10,270 bases of DNA from assembly GCA_007126855.1 (NCBI GenBank), contig SLAK01000434.1, positions 1-10,270 on the forward strand, given 5' to 3'. Origin of the DNA: Dehalococcoidia bacterium. Lineage in GTDB: Bacteria; Chloroflexota; Dehalococcoidia; Tepidiformales; Tepidiformaceae. This document shows positions 1-5,275 of the stretch, one piece after another (positions within the stretch are counted from its first letter, which is position 1; each line of letters begins with the position of its first letter). The notes beneath the pieces are model-generated. The model made no database searches. It saw only the letters and a list, made by a program, of their open reading frames with translations, and was not told where the DNA came from. The translations under genes and the position numbers were made by a program.

Positions 1-625
1 CGAACACCTGCCGGTGTACCGCCTCGGGCTCCCGCACGGTGGTGCGTTCCGGTTCGTCCACCACCAGGAACATCAGCACCGCCGCGGCCAGTGCCAGCAC
101 CGCCTGGATAATGAACGCCGCTTCTAGGCCGAACCATGTAGCGGCGAAGCCGCCGATGAAGGGGCCCACGAAATTGCCGATCCGGTTCGTGCCGCCCAGC
201 AACGACAGCACCCTGCCCCGGTAGTGCTCCGGCGAAACGTCCGTCGCGTAGGACAGCCGCGCCAGCAGCCACACTGCCCACGAGCAGCCCATCAGGAATA
301 CCAGCGGCCCGAACATCCAGATCGACACGCTGAACGCCGACCCGAACGCCACGACCGCCAGCATGATCGTCCCGGCCAGCATCGCGCCGCGCTCGCCGAG
401 CCGGCTCACCATCACGCCCGATGGCACGTCGAAGGCCATCGTCCCGAACCCGCGAAGCGCCACCATCGCCCCGGCGACAGCGACCGAGGCGCCCAGCTCC
501 AGCGCGAACAACGGGATGATCGGGATGACCGCGCCCTGCCCGATGGCGAACAGGAACGTTGGAAGGTAAACCGGAACTACCAGTGAACGGAGCCGAAACG
601 GCCCGGAACCGCGGGTCAAGGACAC
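1..625 (-). CDS. MFS transporter, N-terminal half (partial, runs off left edge)
   Basis: Reverse-strand frame open from a GTG at 625 to the window edge, giving 208 residues without a stop. It reads as the first six transmembrane helices of a major facilitator superfamily permease: hydrophobic helices separated by short loops, beginning near residue 15 (LVVPVYLPTFLFAIGQ). The TM2-TM3 loop has a motif-A-like stretch (SRLGERGAM) and the TM4-TM5 region has HYRGRVLSLLGG followed by GNFVGPFIGG, as in drug/metabolite MFS carriers. After TM6 comes a charged stretch (VDEPERTTVREPEA) that fits the central cytoplasmic loop. The second half lies outside the window. The frame is closed upstream by TAG at 635-637, so GTG 625 (or a TTG two codons in) is the start; a TAGGCT element 6 nt upstream suggests a leaderless mRNA. 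Substrate cannot be told. The family call is strong. Confidence 0.9.
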   Translation of the reverse strand, partial: MSLTRGSGPFRLRSLVVPVYLPTFLFAIGQGAVIPIIPLFALELGASVAVAGAMVALRGFGTMAFDVPSGVMVSRLGERGAMLAGTIMLAVVAFGSAFSVSIWMFGPLVFLMGCSWAVWLLARLSYATDVSPEHYRGRVLSLLGGTNRIGNFVGPFIGGFAATWFGLEAAFIIQAVLALAAAVLMFLVVDEPERTTVREPEAVHRQVF

Positions 626-631
626 ACGCAG

Positions 632-637
632 AGCCTA
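632..637 (-). promoter_or_regulatory. Putative -10 element of the MFS gene (leaderless start)
   Basis: Read on the minus strand this is TAGGCT followed by exactly 6 nt (CTGCGT) and the GTG start at 625. There is no purine-rich Shine-Dalgarno sequence in between, so transcription would begin at or next to the start codon. No convincing -35 hexamer is seen 16-18 bp upstream. The element overlaps the in-frame stop TAG that closes the reading frame. The same geometry is seen at two other genes in this window. Confidence 0.45.
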
Positions 638-703
638 CCGTCTCAGCGCCGCAGGCGCGCCTTTCCCTGGCGCCAGTCGCGGCGAACCTGGAGCCTCGAG
701 ACC

Positions 704-1138
704 CTAGCGCACACCTGCCGGCTCGCGTGGCTCCCGCTGCTCCAGGCCGCTCCATGCACCAGGCACGATATCCACCACCTGGAACCGGATCACGCAGAGA
801 TCGCGTGGTTCACGGCGGAGCTCATCCCAGAGCTCGCGCGGTGCGCGGTTGCAGATCGTCGCTCCCGTCTCTTCCATGAAAACGAACCCCTCTGCTTCGT
901 AGTCTGGCTCTGGTATGTGCGCGGAGTTCTCGTGATACGGGCGTTCCAGCACCCGCAAGAGCGCAATCTGATGGCCGCCTTCTCGTGGCCGCCTGTCATA
1001 GGCCGGTACAATCTCGCCTGGCCTGAAAGCGACTGCGCGCCTGGCTGACCATGGCACACGGATCACTGTCTTGCGGCCGCTGAGCAGCGCCGTGCTGAGC
1101 GAACCAAACTGCAGTGACCTCGGTCGTCGATAACTCAT
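704..1138 (-). CDS. Small protein resembling ASCH/PUA-like domains
   Basis: 144-residue protein, ATG at 1138, TAG stop at 704. Residues about 13-50 (LSTALLSGRKTVIRVPW, then FRPGEIVPAY) recall the start of ASCH/PUA-like domains: a helix ending in a GRKT-type motif, then a strand with a PGE/PGD turn. Later strands (HQIALLRVLERPY and LCVIRFQVVDIVPG) fit the beta-barrel of that fold. ASCH domains are linked to RNA or nucleotide binding, but no catalytic function can be assigned here. No signal peptide or membrane segment is visible. The Shine-Dalgarno signal is weak (AGAG about 5 nt before the ATG). It lies downstream of no obvious partner; the MFS gene follows on the same strand after 78 bp but has its own putative promoter. 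The domain assignment is by eye and tentative; that it is a real gene is more likely than not. Confidence 0.6.
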   Translation of the reverse strand: MSYRRPRSLQFGSLSTALLSGRKTVIRVPWSARRAVAFRPGEIVPAYDRRPREGGHQIALLRVLERPYHENSAHIPEPDYEAEGFVFMEETGATICNRAPRELWDELRREPRDLCVIRFQVVDIVPGAWSGLEQREPREPAGVR

Positions 1139-1224
1139 ATCTCTAGCCGTCCCGATCTTGATGCCTTGCTTCCCGCTGACTGTGCCCCTCGGTCTAATGA
1201 TATCGAACGCGTGAATATTTAGAT

Positions 1225-1242
1225 AGCCCCCCGCAGGGGGCT
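1225..1242. other. Stem-loop in the ASCH-like/ThuA-like intergenic region
   Basis: Perfect 7-bp inverted repeat, AGCCCCC and GGGGGCT, around a 4-nt CGCA loop, next to an AT-rich patch (about 1195-1225) that stands out in this GC-rich window. It sits between two divergent starts, so it is not behind any annotated gene and has no T-tract on the plus side. It could be a structured upstream element or a protein-binding site; no function can be assigned. Confidence 0.35.
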
Positions 1243-1274
1243 CCCGCCCGAAAGATCCCTTCTCCCGCGCGCTG

Positions 1275-1283
1275 TGCTACGCT
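1275..1283 (+). promoter_or_regulatory. Candidate extended -10 for the ThuA-like/SDR transcript
   Basis: TGCTACGCT has the layout TGn-TANNNT of an extended -10 element and shares its first seven bases with the element before putA (TGCTACGAT). It would start transcription about 1290, leaving a leader of roughly 35 nt with a good Shine-Dalgarno sequence at 1312-1317. No -35 match is seen. Candidate only. Confidence 0.3.
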
Positions 1284-1311
1284 CCCGCTCGCGAGCCTTA
1301 TCGGTCCTGTT

Positions 1312-1317
1312 GAGGAG
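1312..1317 (+). promoter_or_regulatory. Ribosome binding site deciding the ThuA-like start
   Basis: GAGGAG with 6 nt spacing to ATG 1324. The longer frame could begin at TTG 1318, but that codon directly abuts this site and could not be used with it, so ATG 1324 is the supported start. Confidence 0.7.
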
Positions 1318-1323
1318 TTGTAT

Positions 1324-2148
1324 ATGCCCGGTCGAATGCCCTTGCGCGCCCACGTCATCGCAGGCGGATTCCCGCCCGGCCAGCCTGCCGGCCACGACCA
1401 CGACTACGCCCGCCTGCGCATCCTCGAGTTCCTCCAGGACCTCGAGGTGCCTGCCTCCGTCGGCAATGACTTCACCGACGTCGAACGCTGGCTGCCCATC
1501 AGCAAGCTGCTCATCACCTACGTTGCCGGACCCTATCCCGACGCCGAACAGACGAAGGCCATCCGCCAGTGGCTCTACGAGGGCGGGACCTGGATTGGCC
1601 TCCACGGTACCAGCGGTGGCCGCGCCGCACGCATGGGCGAAGGCGACCGGCGGCGCCGCATGGTCAAGCTCGACCACCACGAGACGCTCGGCGGCTTCTT
1701 TCTGAACCACCCGCCGGTCAGGCGCTTCCGCGTCGATGTCGGCGACGCGCAGGACGATATCACGCGCGATGTCCCGCAGTCCTTCGAAGTCATCGACGAG
1801 CCCTACATGATCGAGCTCCAGGATCGCCCCAACACCCGCGTGCTCCTCACCGCCGAATTGGGGCCCGACTCCTCACCGCCGGGTTTCGGATTCGCCTACG
1901 AACAGGACACCGCGCTCGAACCCGACGGCAAGACGCGCGTGCTCGGCTTCTCGCGCGAGCTGGACAAAGGCGGTGTCGTCTACATCGCGCTCGGTCACTG
2001 CCACACACCGGCCACCAACAGCCAGCCCTTCGTTGATGCGAGCGTCGACCCGGAGGGCAAGACCCCGCCGGTGCTGCGCCAGACGTGGGAAACGCCGGCC
2101 TATCAAACGCTCATTCGCAACAGCATCGGCTGGGGCATGCGCCGGTAG
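1324..2148 (+). CDS. ThuA-like domain protein (class I glutamine amidotransferase-like fold)
   Basis: 274-residue soluble protein, start ATG 1324 chosen because GAGGAG lies 6 nt upstream. It matches the ThuA/trehalose-utilisation-like family (class I glutamine amidotransferase-like fold): an opening strand AHVIAGGF (residues 9-16), a middle strand LLITYVAGP (62-70), a helix ending in IRQWLYEGG (80-88), then WIGLHGTSGG (90-99). In that segment the position of the amidotransferase nucleophile elbow is occupied by a His-Gly-Thr sequence rather than Cys. Further family-like elements are GGFFLNHPPV (123-132), FEVIDEPYM (154-162), and near the C-terminus VVYIALGHCHTPA (218-230). The lost Cys means it is unlikely to be an amidotransferase. 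ThuA relatives are tied to sugar or glycoside catabolism, but exact activity is unknown. It is followed after 26 bp by an SDR gene on the same strand, suggesting co-transcription and a shared catabolic role. Family call is good, function is not. Confidence 0.8.
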   Translation: MPGRMPLRAHVIAGGFPPGQPAGHDHDYARLRILEFLQDLEVPASVGNDFTDVERWLPISKLLITYVAGPYPDAEQTKAIRQWLYEGGTWIGLHGTSGGRAARMGEGDRRRRMVKLDHHETLGGFFLNHPPVRRFRVDVGDAQDDITRDVPQSFEVIDEPYMIELQDRPNTRVLLTAELGPDSSPPGFGFAYEQDTALEPDGKTRVLGFSRELDKGGVVYIALGHCHTPATNSQPFVDASVDPEGKTPPVLRQTWETPAYQTLIRNSIGWGMRR

Positions 2149-2162
2149 CCGCCGCAACAGCA

Positions 2163-2170
2163 AGGGGGAA
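2163..2170 (+). promoter_or_regulatory. Ribosome binding site deciding the SDR start
   Basis: AGGGGGAA, 4 nt before ATG 2175. The reading frame is open much further upstream into the ThuA-like gene, but this site and the family's usual N-terminus (a few residues before the first strand) place the start at 2175. Confidence 0.75.
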
Positions 2171-2174
2171 CAGG

Positions 2175-3047
2175 ATGGGACATCTCGACGGCAAAGTCGC
2201 ATTCGTCACCGGGGCCGGGTCCGGGATTGGCCGGGGCACTGCCGTGCGCCTGGCCCGCGAAGGCGCCAGCGTCTGCATCACCGATATCGACATCCCCGGC
2301 GCCGAGGAAACCGCCTCGATGGTGCGCGAATTCGGCCCCGACGCCCTCGTCGTGAAGACAAACGTCGCGTCGAAGTCGCAGCTGCAGGATGCCGCCAGCC
2401 AGTGTGTCGCTGAACTCGGCCGGCTCGATGTCGCGGTCGCGAACGCGGGCATCGGCCGCGCCGGTTCCATCCTGGACATGGACCTCAAGGACTGGCAGGA
2501 CCAGCTCGACATCAACCTCACCGGCGTGTTCCTCACCGTGCAGGCCGCGGCACAGCGCATGGTCGAACTCGGCAACGGCGGGCGCATCGTCTGCATCTCG
2601 TCCCTCGCCGCGGAAAGCACCGGGCCGATGATGTGGTCCTATGCTGCAACCAAGGTCGGCGTCCGCATGATGGTTCGCGGTTGGGCCCAGGAGCTCGGCC
2701 CGTATGGCATCACCGTCAACGCCATCGGCCCCGGCGTTATCGATACCCCGCTCGCCCACGGTCTCGCCGGCGATGAAGGCGGCCCCATCCGCACTTCGCT
2801 CGAAGCCCGCACGCCGATCGGCCGCGTTGGCCGCCCGGACGACATCGCCGGCCTCATCGCCTTCCTCTCCGGCCCGGACGCGGAATTCATGACCGGCGCC
2901 TACCTGCTTATGGACGGCGGCCTCCGCGACGCCCGCCCGCCAATGGACGAAGACCCGGCCAACCCGCTGTTCCAGGAGCGCATGCGCCACATGCAGGCCG
3001 CTATGGCGCGCCGCGAACGCCTCCAGCCCCTGATAGACGAGCGCTAA
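2175..3047 (+). CDS. Short-chain dehydrogenase/reductase (SDR), NAD-type classical
   Basis: 290-residue classical SDR oxidoreductase, which would interconvert a hydroxyl and a carbonyl group with a nicotinamide cofactor. Visible motifs: the nucleotide-binding TGAGSGIG (residues 12-19), Asp37 at the end of the second strand (typical of NAD(H) rather than NADP(H) preference), NAGIG (90-94), and the catalytic tetrad Asn114, Ser143, Tyr156 and Lys160 (YAATK). GPGVIDTPLA after the active site is the usual substrate-lid region, and FMTGAYLLMDGG is the family C-terminal signature. About 35 residues follow that signature (rich in Arg, Met and Gln), longer than in most family members. The gene starts 26 bp after the ThuA-like gene and is probably in its operon. 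Substrate cannot be inferred. Family call is very secure. Confidence 0.95.
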   Translation: MGHLDGKVAFVTGAGSGIGRGTAVRLAREGASVCITDIDIPGAEETASMVREFGPDALVVKTNVASKSQLQDAASQCVAELGRLDVAVANAGIGRAGSILDMDLKDWQDQLDINLTGVFLTVQAAAQRMVELGNGGRIVCISSLAAESTGPMMWSYAATKVGVRMMVRGWAQELGPYGITVNAIGPGVIDTPLAHGLAGDEGGPIRTSLEARTPIGRVGRPDDIAGLIAFLSGPDAEFMTGAYLLMDGGLRDARPPMDEDPANPLFQERMRHMQAAMARRERLQPLIDER

Positions 3048-3156
3048 GCAGATCGCCGGGGTGACACGCGGTGCGCTTGCCGCGTAGCATGCGCTCGCCA
3101 ATACGTTCGAGTCGCCGCGTTGTCTCGCCGGCACGGGATAACATCGGCGCGTGTCT

Positions 3157-3174
3157 ACCCGCCGGAGCGCGGGT
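3157..3174. other. Stem-loop just upstream of the acyl-CoA dehydrogenase RBS
   Basis: Perfect 6-bp inverted repeat ACCCGC/GCGGGT with a 6-nt loop, ending 7 nt before the purine-rich ribosome binding site. The surrounding SDR-to-dehydrogenase spacer of 149 bp is otherwise without a recognisable gene and holds only loose -10-like hexamers (for example TAACAT at 3139-3144). It could be a weak terminator for the SDR gene or a leader structure; there is no T-tract. Confidence 0.25.
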
Positions 3175-3181
3175 CACAGGA

Positions 3182-3190
3182 AAGGAAGGA
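3182..3190 (+). promoter_or_regulatory. Ribosome binding site deciding the acyl-CoA dehydrogenase start
   Basis: Purine-rich AAGGAAGGA, 6 nt before GTG 3197. The frame is open upstream to 3071, but that extension is not family-like, so the GTG next to this site is preferred. Confidence 0.75.
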
Positions 3191-3196
3191 AGAATC

Positions 3197-4426
3197 GTGG
3201 CAATCGACTTCGAGATCCCGGCCGAAACCAGGGCAATCCGCGAAAAAGTGCGGCAGTTCGTTGACGAGCACTGCAAACCGGCCGAGGAAGAGCTCGAACA
3301 CCGTCCGGTCAAGGATGTTATCGACGACCTGCGCGTGAAGGCGCGGGCAGAAGGGCTCTGGTGCCCCTTCATCCCGAAGGAATGGGGCGGCATGGGCCTC
3401 GGCCCGCTGGCCAACGCGCTCGTCCAGATGGAGCTCGGCGAAAGCTACTTGGGCGCCCTCGCCCTCAACACCCAGGGCCCCGACGACGCAACCATGCTCA
3501 CCCTGCTCCAACACGGCACCGACTTCCAGAAAGAGAAGTACCTTAAGCCCCTTCTCAATGGTGAGAAGCGCATCTGCTTCTCCATGACCGAGCGCGCCGC
3601 CGGCGCCGACGCCACCGGCATGCAGACCCGCGCCGTCCGCGATGGCGACAACTGGGTCATCAACGGTGAAAAGTGGTTTAGCTCCGCGGCCAGCGTCGCC
3701 GATATCGCCCTGGTCATGGCCAAGACCGACCCCGATGCGCCGCGCCACCAGCAGTTCAGCACCTTCCTGGTCGAGCTCCCCAATCCCGGCTACCAGATCC
3801 AGCGCAACATCAAGACCATGGCTGTCGAAAGCCTCATCGGCGAGAAGCTCGGCGGCGGCCACGCCGAAGTCCACCTGAAAGACCTCGTTGTTCCCCACGA
3901 AAACCTCCTGGGCGGCCAGGGCCAGGGCTTCAACATGGGCCAGCACCGGCTCGCCTATGGCCGGCTTCGCCATGGCATGCACAACATCGCCATGGCCCAG
4001 CGCGCCCTCGATATGGCCACCGAGCACGTCATCAACCGCGAAACCTTCGGCCAGCCGCTCTCCAACCGTCAGGGTGTCCAGTGGATGCTCGCCGACTGCG
4101 CCGCCGAAATCTACAAGGCGCGCCTCATGCTGCTCCACATCGCCTACAAAGCCGAAAAAGGCATGGACCTGCGCCAGGAAAACTCCATCGCCAAGGTCTT
4201 CCTGGCCAACATGGTGCACCAGGTCGTCGACACCGCTCTCCAGCTCCACGGCGCTCTGGGCTACAGCCAGGACACGCCGCTGGCCCGCTGGTACACCTCG
4301 ATCCGCTCCCAGCGCATCGTCGACGGCCCCGACGAGGTGCACCGCTGGACCGTTGGCCGCAACCTCGTCAAAGCCTTCCGCGAGCACGGCACCACCGCCA
4401 CTGCCTGCGGCGGTGACTTGATATAA
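3197..4426 (+). CDS. Acyl-CoA dehydrogenase, ACAD10/11-like
   Basis: 409-residue FAD-dependent acyl-CoA dehydrogenase, expected to introduce a trans-2,3 double bond into an acyl-CoA and pass electrons to ETF. The length is normal for the family. GTG 3197 is chosen for its upstream AAGGAAGGA. Seen in order: N-terminal helical domain (WCPFIPKEWGGMGLG, 55-69), FSMTER (128-133) and NGEKWFSS (156-163) in the middle beta domain, then the C-terminal helical domain with RETFGQPL (281-288), QLHGALGYS (349-357) and IVDGPDEVHR (374-383). The DGPDEVH ending is the signature of the ACAD10/ACAD11 branch; by alignment Asp376 takes the place of the usual catalytic Glu of the YEGT motif. It lies on the same strand as the ThuA-like and SDR genes but 149 bp from the latter, so it may have its own promoter. 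Substrate chain length or hydroxy-acyl specificity is not visible. Confidence 0.93.
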   Translation: MAIDFEIPAETRAIREKVRQFVDEHCKPAEEELEHRPVKDVIDDLRVKARAEGLWCPFIPKEWGGMGLGPLANALVQMELGESYLGALALNTQGPDDATMLTLLQHGTDFQKEKYLKPLLNGEKRICFSMTERAAGADATGMQTRAVRDGDNWVINGEKWFSSAASVADIALVMAKTDPDAPRHQQFSTFLVELPNPGYQIQRNIKTMAVESLIGEKLGGGHAEVHLKDLVVPHENLLGGQGQGFNMGQHRLAYGRLRHGMHNIAMAQRALDMATEHVINRETFGQPLSNRQGVQWMLADCAAEIYKARLMLLHIAYKAEKGMDLRQENSIAKVFLANMVHQVVDTALQLHGALGYSQDTPLARWYTSIRSQRIVDGPDEVHRWTVGRNLVKAFREHGTTATACGGDLI

Positions 4427-4486
4427 GAACACAGGGGTGCGAGGCACTGCGCCCCGCGCCCTCCACTCTTCCCCGGCCGATCATCA

Positions 4487-4510
4487 CCCTCTCCCGCTCG
4501 CGGGAGAGGG
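4487..4510. repeat. 24-bp perfect palindrome, dispersed-repeat type
   Basis: Arms CCCTCTCCCGC (4487-4497) and GCGGGAGAGGG (4500-4510) are perfectly complementary with only TC between them. An outer CACCCTC before the palindrome can also pair with GAGGGTG just after it (about 4518-4524), with CCGGGGT between. Arrays of this look (CCCTCTCCC...GGGAGAGGG next to CCGGGGTGAGGGTG) are known as dispersed intergenic repeats in many GC-rich bacteria. It lies between the ends of the acyl-CoA dehydrogenase and the convergent 78-aa gene, so it may also act as a bidirectional transcription stop. No T-tract is present. Confidence 0.6.
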
Positions 4511-4587
4511 CCGGGGTGAGGGTGTCAACGTCGCCGCCGCAGCCCTGCAATTTCGTAAGCCTGGCTCACGGCCAGCTGCGCGTCCTC

Positions 4588-4824
4588 TCAGGTGTCCGTA
4601 ACCCGCATCAGATGCGCGTAGTCGGCGTCGCGCACCTCTTGCAGCGGCTTCGACCCGTTCAGCCGGTCCAGCATCGCCACAAGGCGCCGCACCAGGCCAC
4701 GAAAGCTTCGCCCTGGTGTCGTCGTAGGCACATCTTCGGCCGGGACAAAGCCCCACGCCTGCACTTCAGCGCATACCGCACAGGGCTGGCCGTGGTGCGT
4801 TTCCGGGGCTTGCGGTGTGGCCAC
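4588..4824 (-). CDS. Small hypothetical protein, 78 aa, with a CxxC pair
   Basis: I do not recognise this protein. It runs from GTG 4824 to TGA at 4588. A strong Shine-Dalgarno GGGAGG sits 7 nt upstream; an earlier in-frame GTG at 4830 directly abuts that site and is unlikely. Codon third positions are strongly G/C, like the neighbours. Visible features are an early CAVC pair (about residues 15-18, a possible metal or redox site), a Pro/Thr-rich middle, and an amphipathic helix-like C-terminal half (FRGLVRRLVAMLDRLNG). There is no signal peptide or membrane segment. It starts 17 bp after the stop of the 116-aa gene on the same strand, so the two are probably co-transcribed. Function unknown. 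Confidence 0.6.
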   Translation of the reverse strand: MATPQAPETHHGQPCAVCAEVQAWGFVPAEDVPTTTPGRSFRGLVRRLVAMLDRLNGSKPLQEVRDADYAHLMRVTDT

Positions 4825-4831
4825 GCGCACA

Positions 4832-4837
4832 CCTCCC
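4832..4837 (-). promoter_or_regulatory. Ribosome binding site of the 78-aa gene
   Basis: Minus-strand GGGAGG, in the 17-bp gap after the 116-aa gene, 7 nt before GTG 4824. Its quality is the best single argument that this small gene is translated, and it decides between the two in-frame GTG codons. Confidence 0.65.
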
Positions 4838-4841
4838 GTGC

Positions 4842-5192
4842 CTATTCGTTGGCAGAAGCCTCGTTGCTCTTCCCGGGTGGCCGCTTCGTCTGCCGCGACG
4901 ACCCGCGAGAGATCTCCTCCGCCACCGTCACGATCACCGGCCGCAGCATCGGCGGGGCCGAGCGGTACGCCGCCATCCGAGCGCTCGTGCCGGCCACCCG
5001 CCGGATCTCGCCCTCATGATCGCGCACGAACTGGCTGGCGCGAGCAGCCGCCGGGCGGGCTTGCCGCGCAAGCCGTTCGGCCTCCGGCTGCATGCTCTTC
5101 GCAGCCGCGCGCGCCGCCTTACGGAAGCGGCCCACAGATTTGCCCAGCTTTCTCGCGATCTCGTCGTTCCGCACGCGCTGTGCCTCGTCCAT
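4842..5192 (-). CDS. Small basic helical hypothetical protein, 116 aa
   Basis: I do not recognise this protein. Start ATG 5192 is preferred over the longer frame to 5285, because the extension would run into the putA promoter and is not protein-like, and because a -10-like TACACT lies 6 nt before this ATG. The sequence is Ala/Arg/Lys/Glu rich and strongly helix-forming. Residues about 1-70 (MDEAQRVRNDEIARKLGKSV, then long Ala/Arg segments) suggest one or two long amphipathic helices. A short hydrophobic stretch (PPMLRPVIVTVAEEI) follows, then a polar tail rich in Ser, Arg and Lys. No enzyme motif is seen. It is followed by the 78-aa gene after 17 bp and is divergent from putA across 83 bp. 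A role in regulating putA would be speculation. Confidence 0.55.
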   Translation of the reverse strand: MDEAQRVRNDEIARKLGKSVGRFRKAARAAAKSMQPEAERLARQARPAAARASQFVRDHEGEIRRVAGTSARMAAYRSAPPMLRPVIVTVAEEISRGSSRQTKRPPGKSNEASANE

Positions 5193-5198
5193 GGGGCC

Positions 5199-5204
5199 AG
5201 TGTA
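5199..5204 (-). promoter_or_regulatory. Putative -10 element of the 116-aa gene (leaderless start)
   Basis: Minus-strand TACACT followed by GGCCCC and the ATG at 5192: a 6-nt spacing with no Shine-Dalgarno sequence. The spacer GGCCCC is identical to that before putA on the other strand. No -35 match is seen. Confidence 0.45.
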
Positions 5205-5260
5205 CACCACGCCATTACGCCCGGGAGTGAAACACAAGGGCTCGGGCCCCCTTTCCTGGC

Positions 5261-5269
5261 TGCTACGAT
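5261..5269 (+). promoter_or_regulatory. Putative extended -10 element of putA (leaderless start)
   Basis: TGCTACGAT has the TGn-TANNNT layout of an extended -10 element. It is followed by the 6 nt GGCCCC and the ATG at 5276, with no ribosome binding site between. Together with the opposing element at 5199-5204 it makes a compact divergent promoter region of 83 bp. Confidence 0.5.
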
Positions 5270-5275
5270 GGCCCC

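Noticed and set aside
39..586. Plus-strand frames opposite the MFS gene
   Set aside because: The minus strand reads as a clean six-helix MFS half without stops, while the plus frames are Ser/Thr/Pro- or Arg/His-rich without any family resemblance.
1225..1242. Stem-loop considered as an intrinsic terminator
   Set aside because: No gene ends at it on either strand and there is no T-tract; kept only as a structured element.
2085..2174. Upstream extension of the SDR frame
   Set aside because: It overlaps the end of the ThuA-like gene and is not SDR-like; the Shine-Dalgarno at 2163-2170 and the normal N-terminus support 2175.
3155..4447. 430-codon open frame antisense to the acyl-CoA dehydrogenase, and similar long antisense frames at 2103-3134, 5849-6799 and 7082-8194
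   Set aside because: They lie fully opposite genes with clear family motifs and have low-complexity composition rich in Gly, Ala, Val and Asp. Such frames arise from the GC-rich third positions of the sense codons.
4516..5019. 167-codon plus-strand frame across the small-gene region
   Set aside because: It starts inside the dispersed palindrome region and has no ribosome binding site or recognisable domain; the opposite strand carries better-supported small genes with a strong Shine-Dalgarno.
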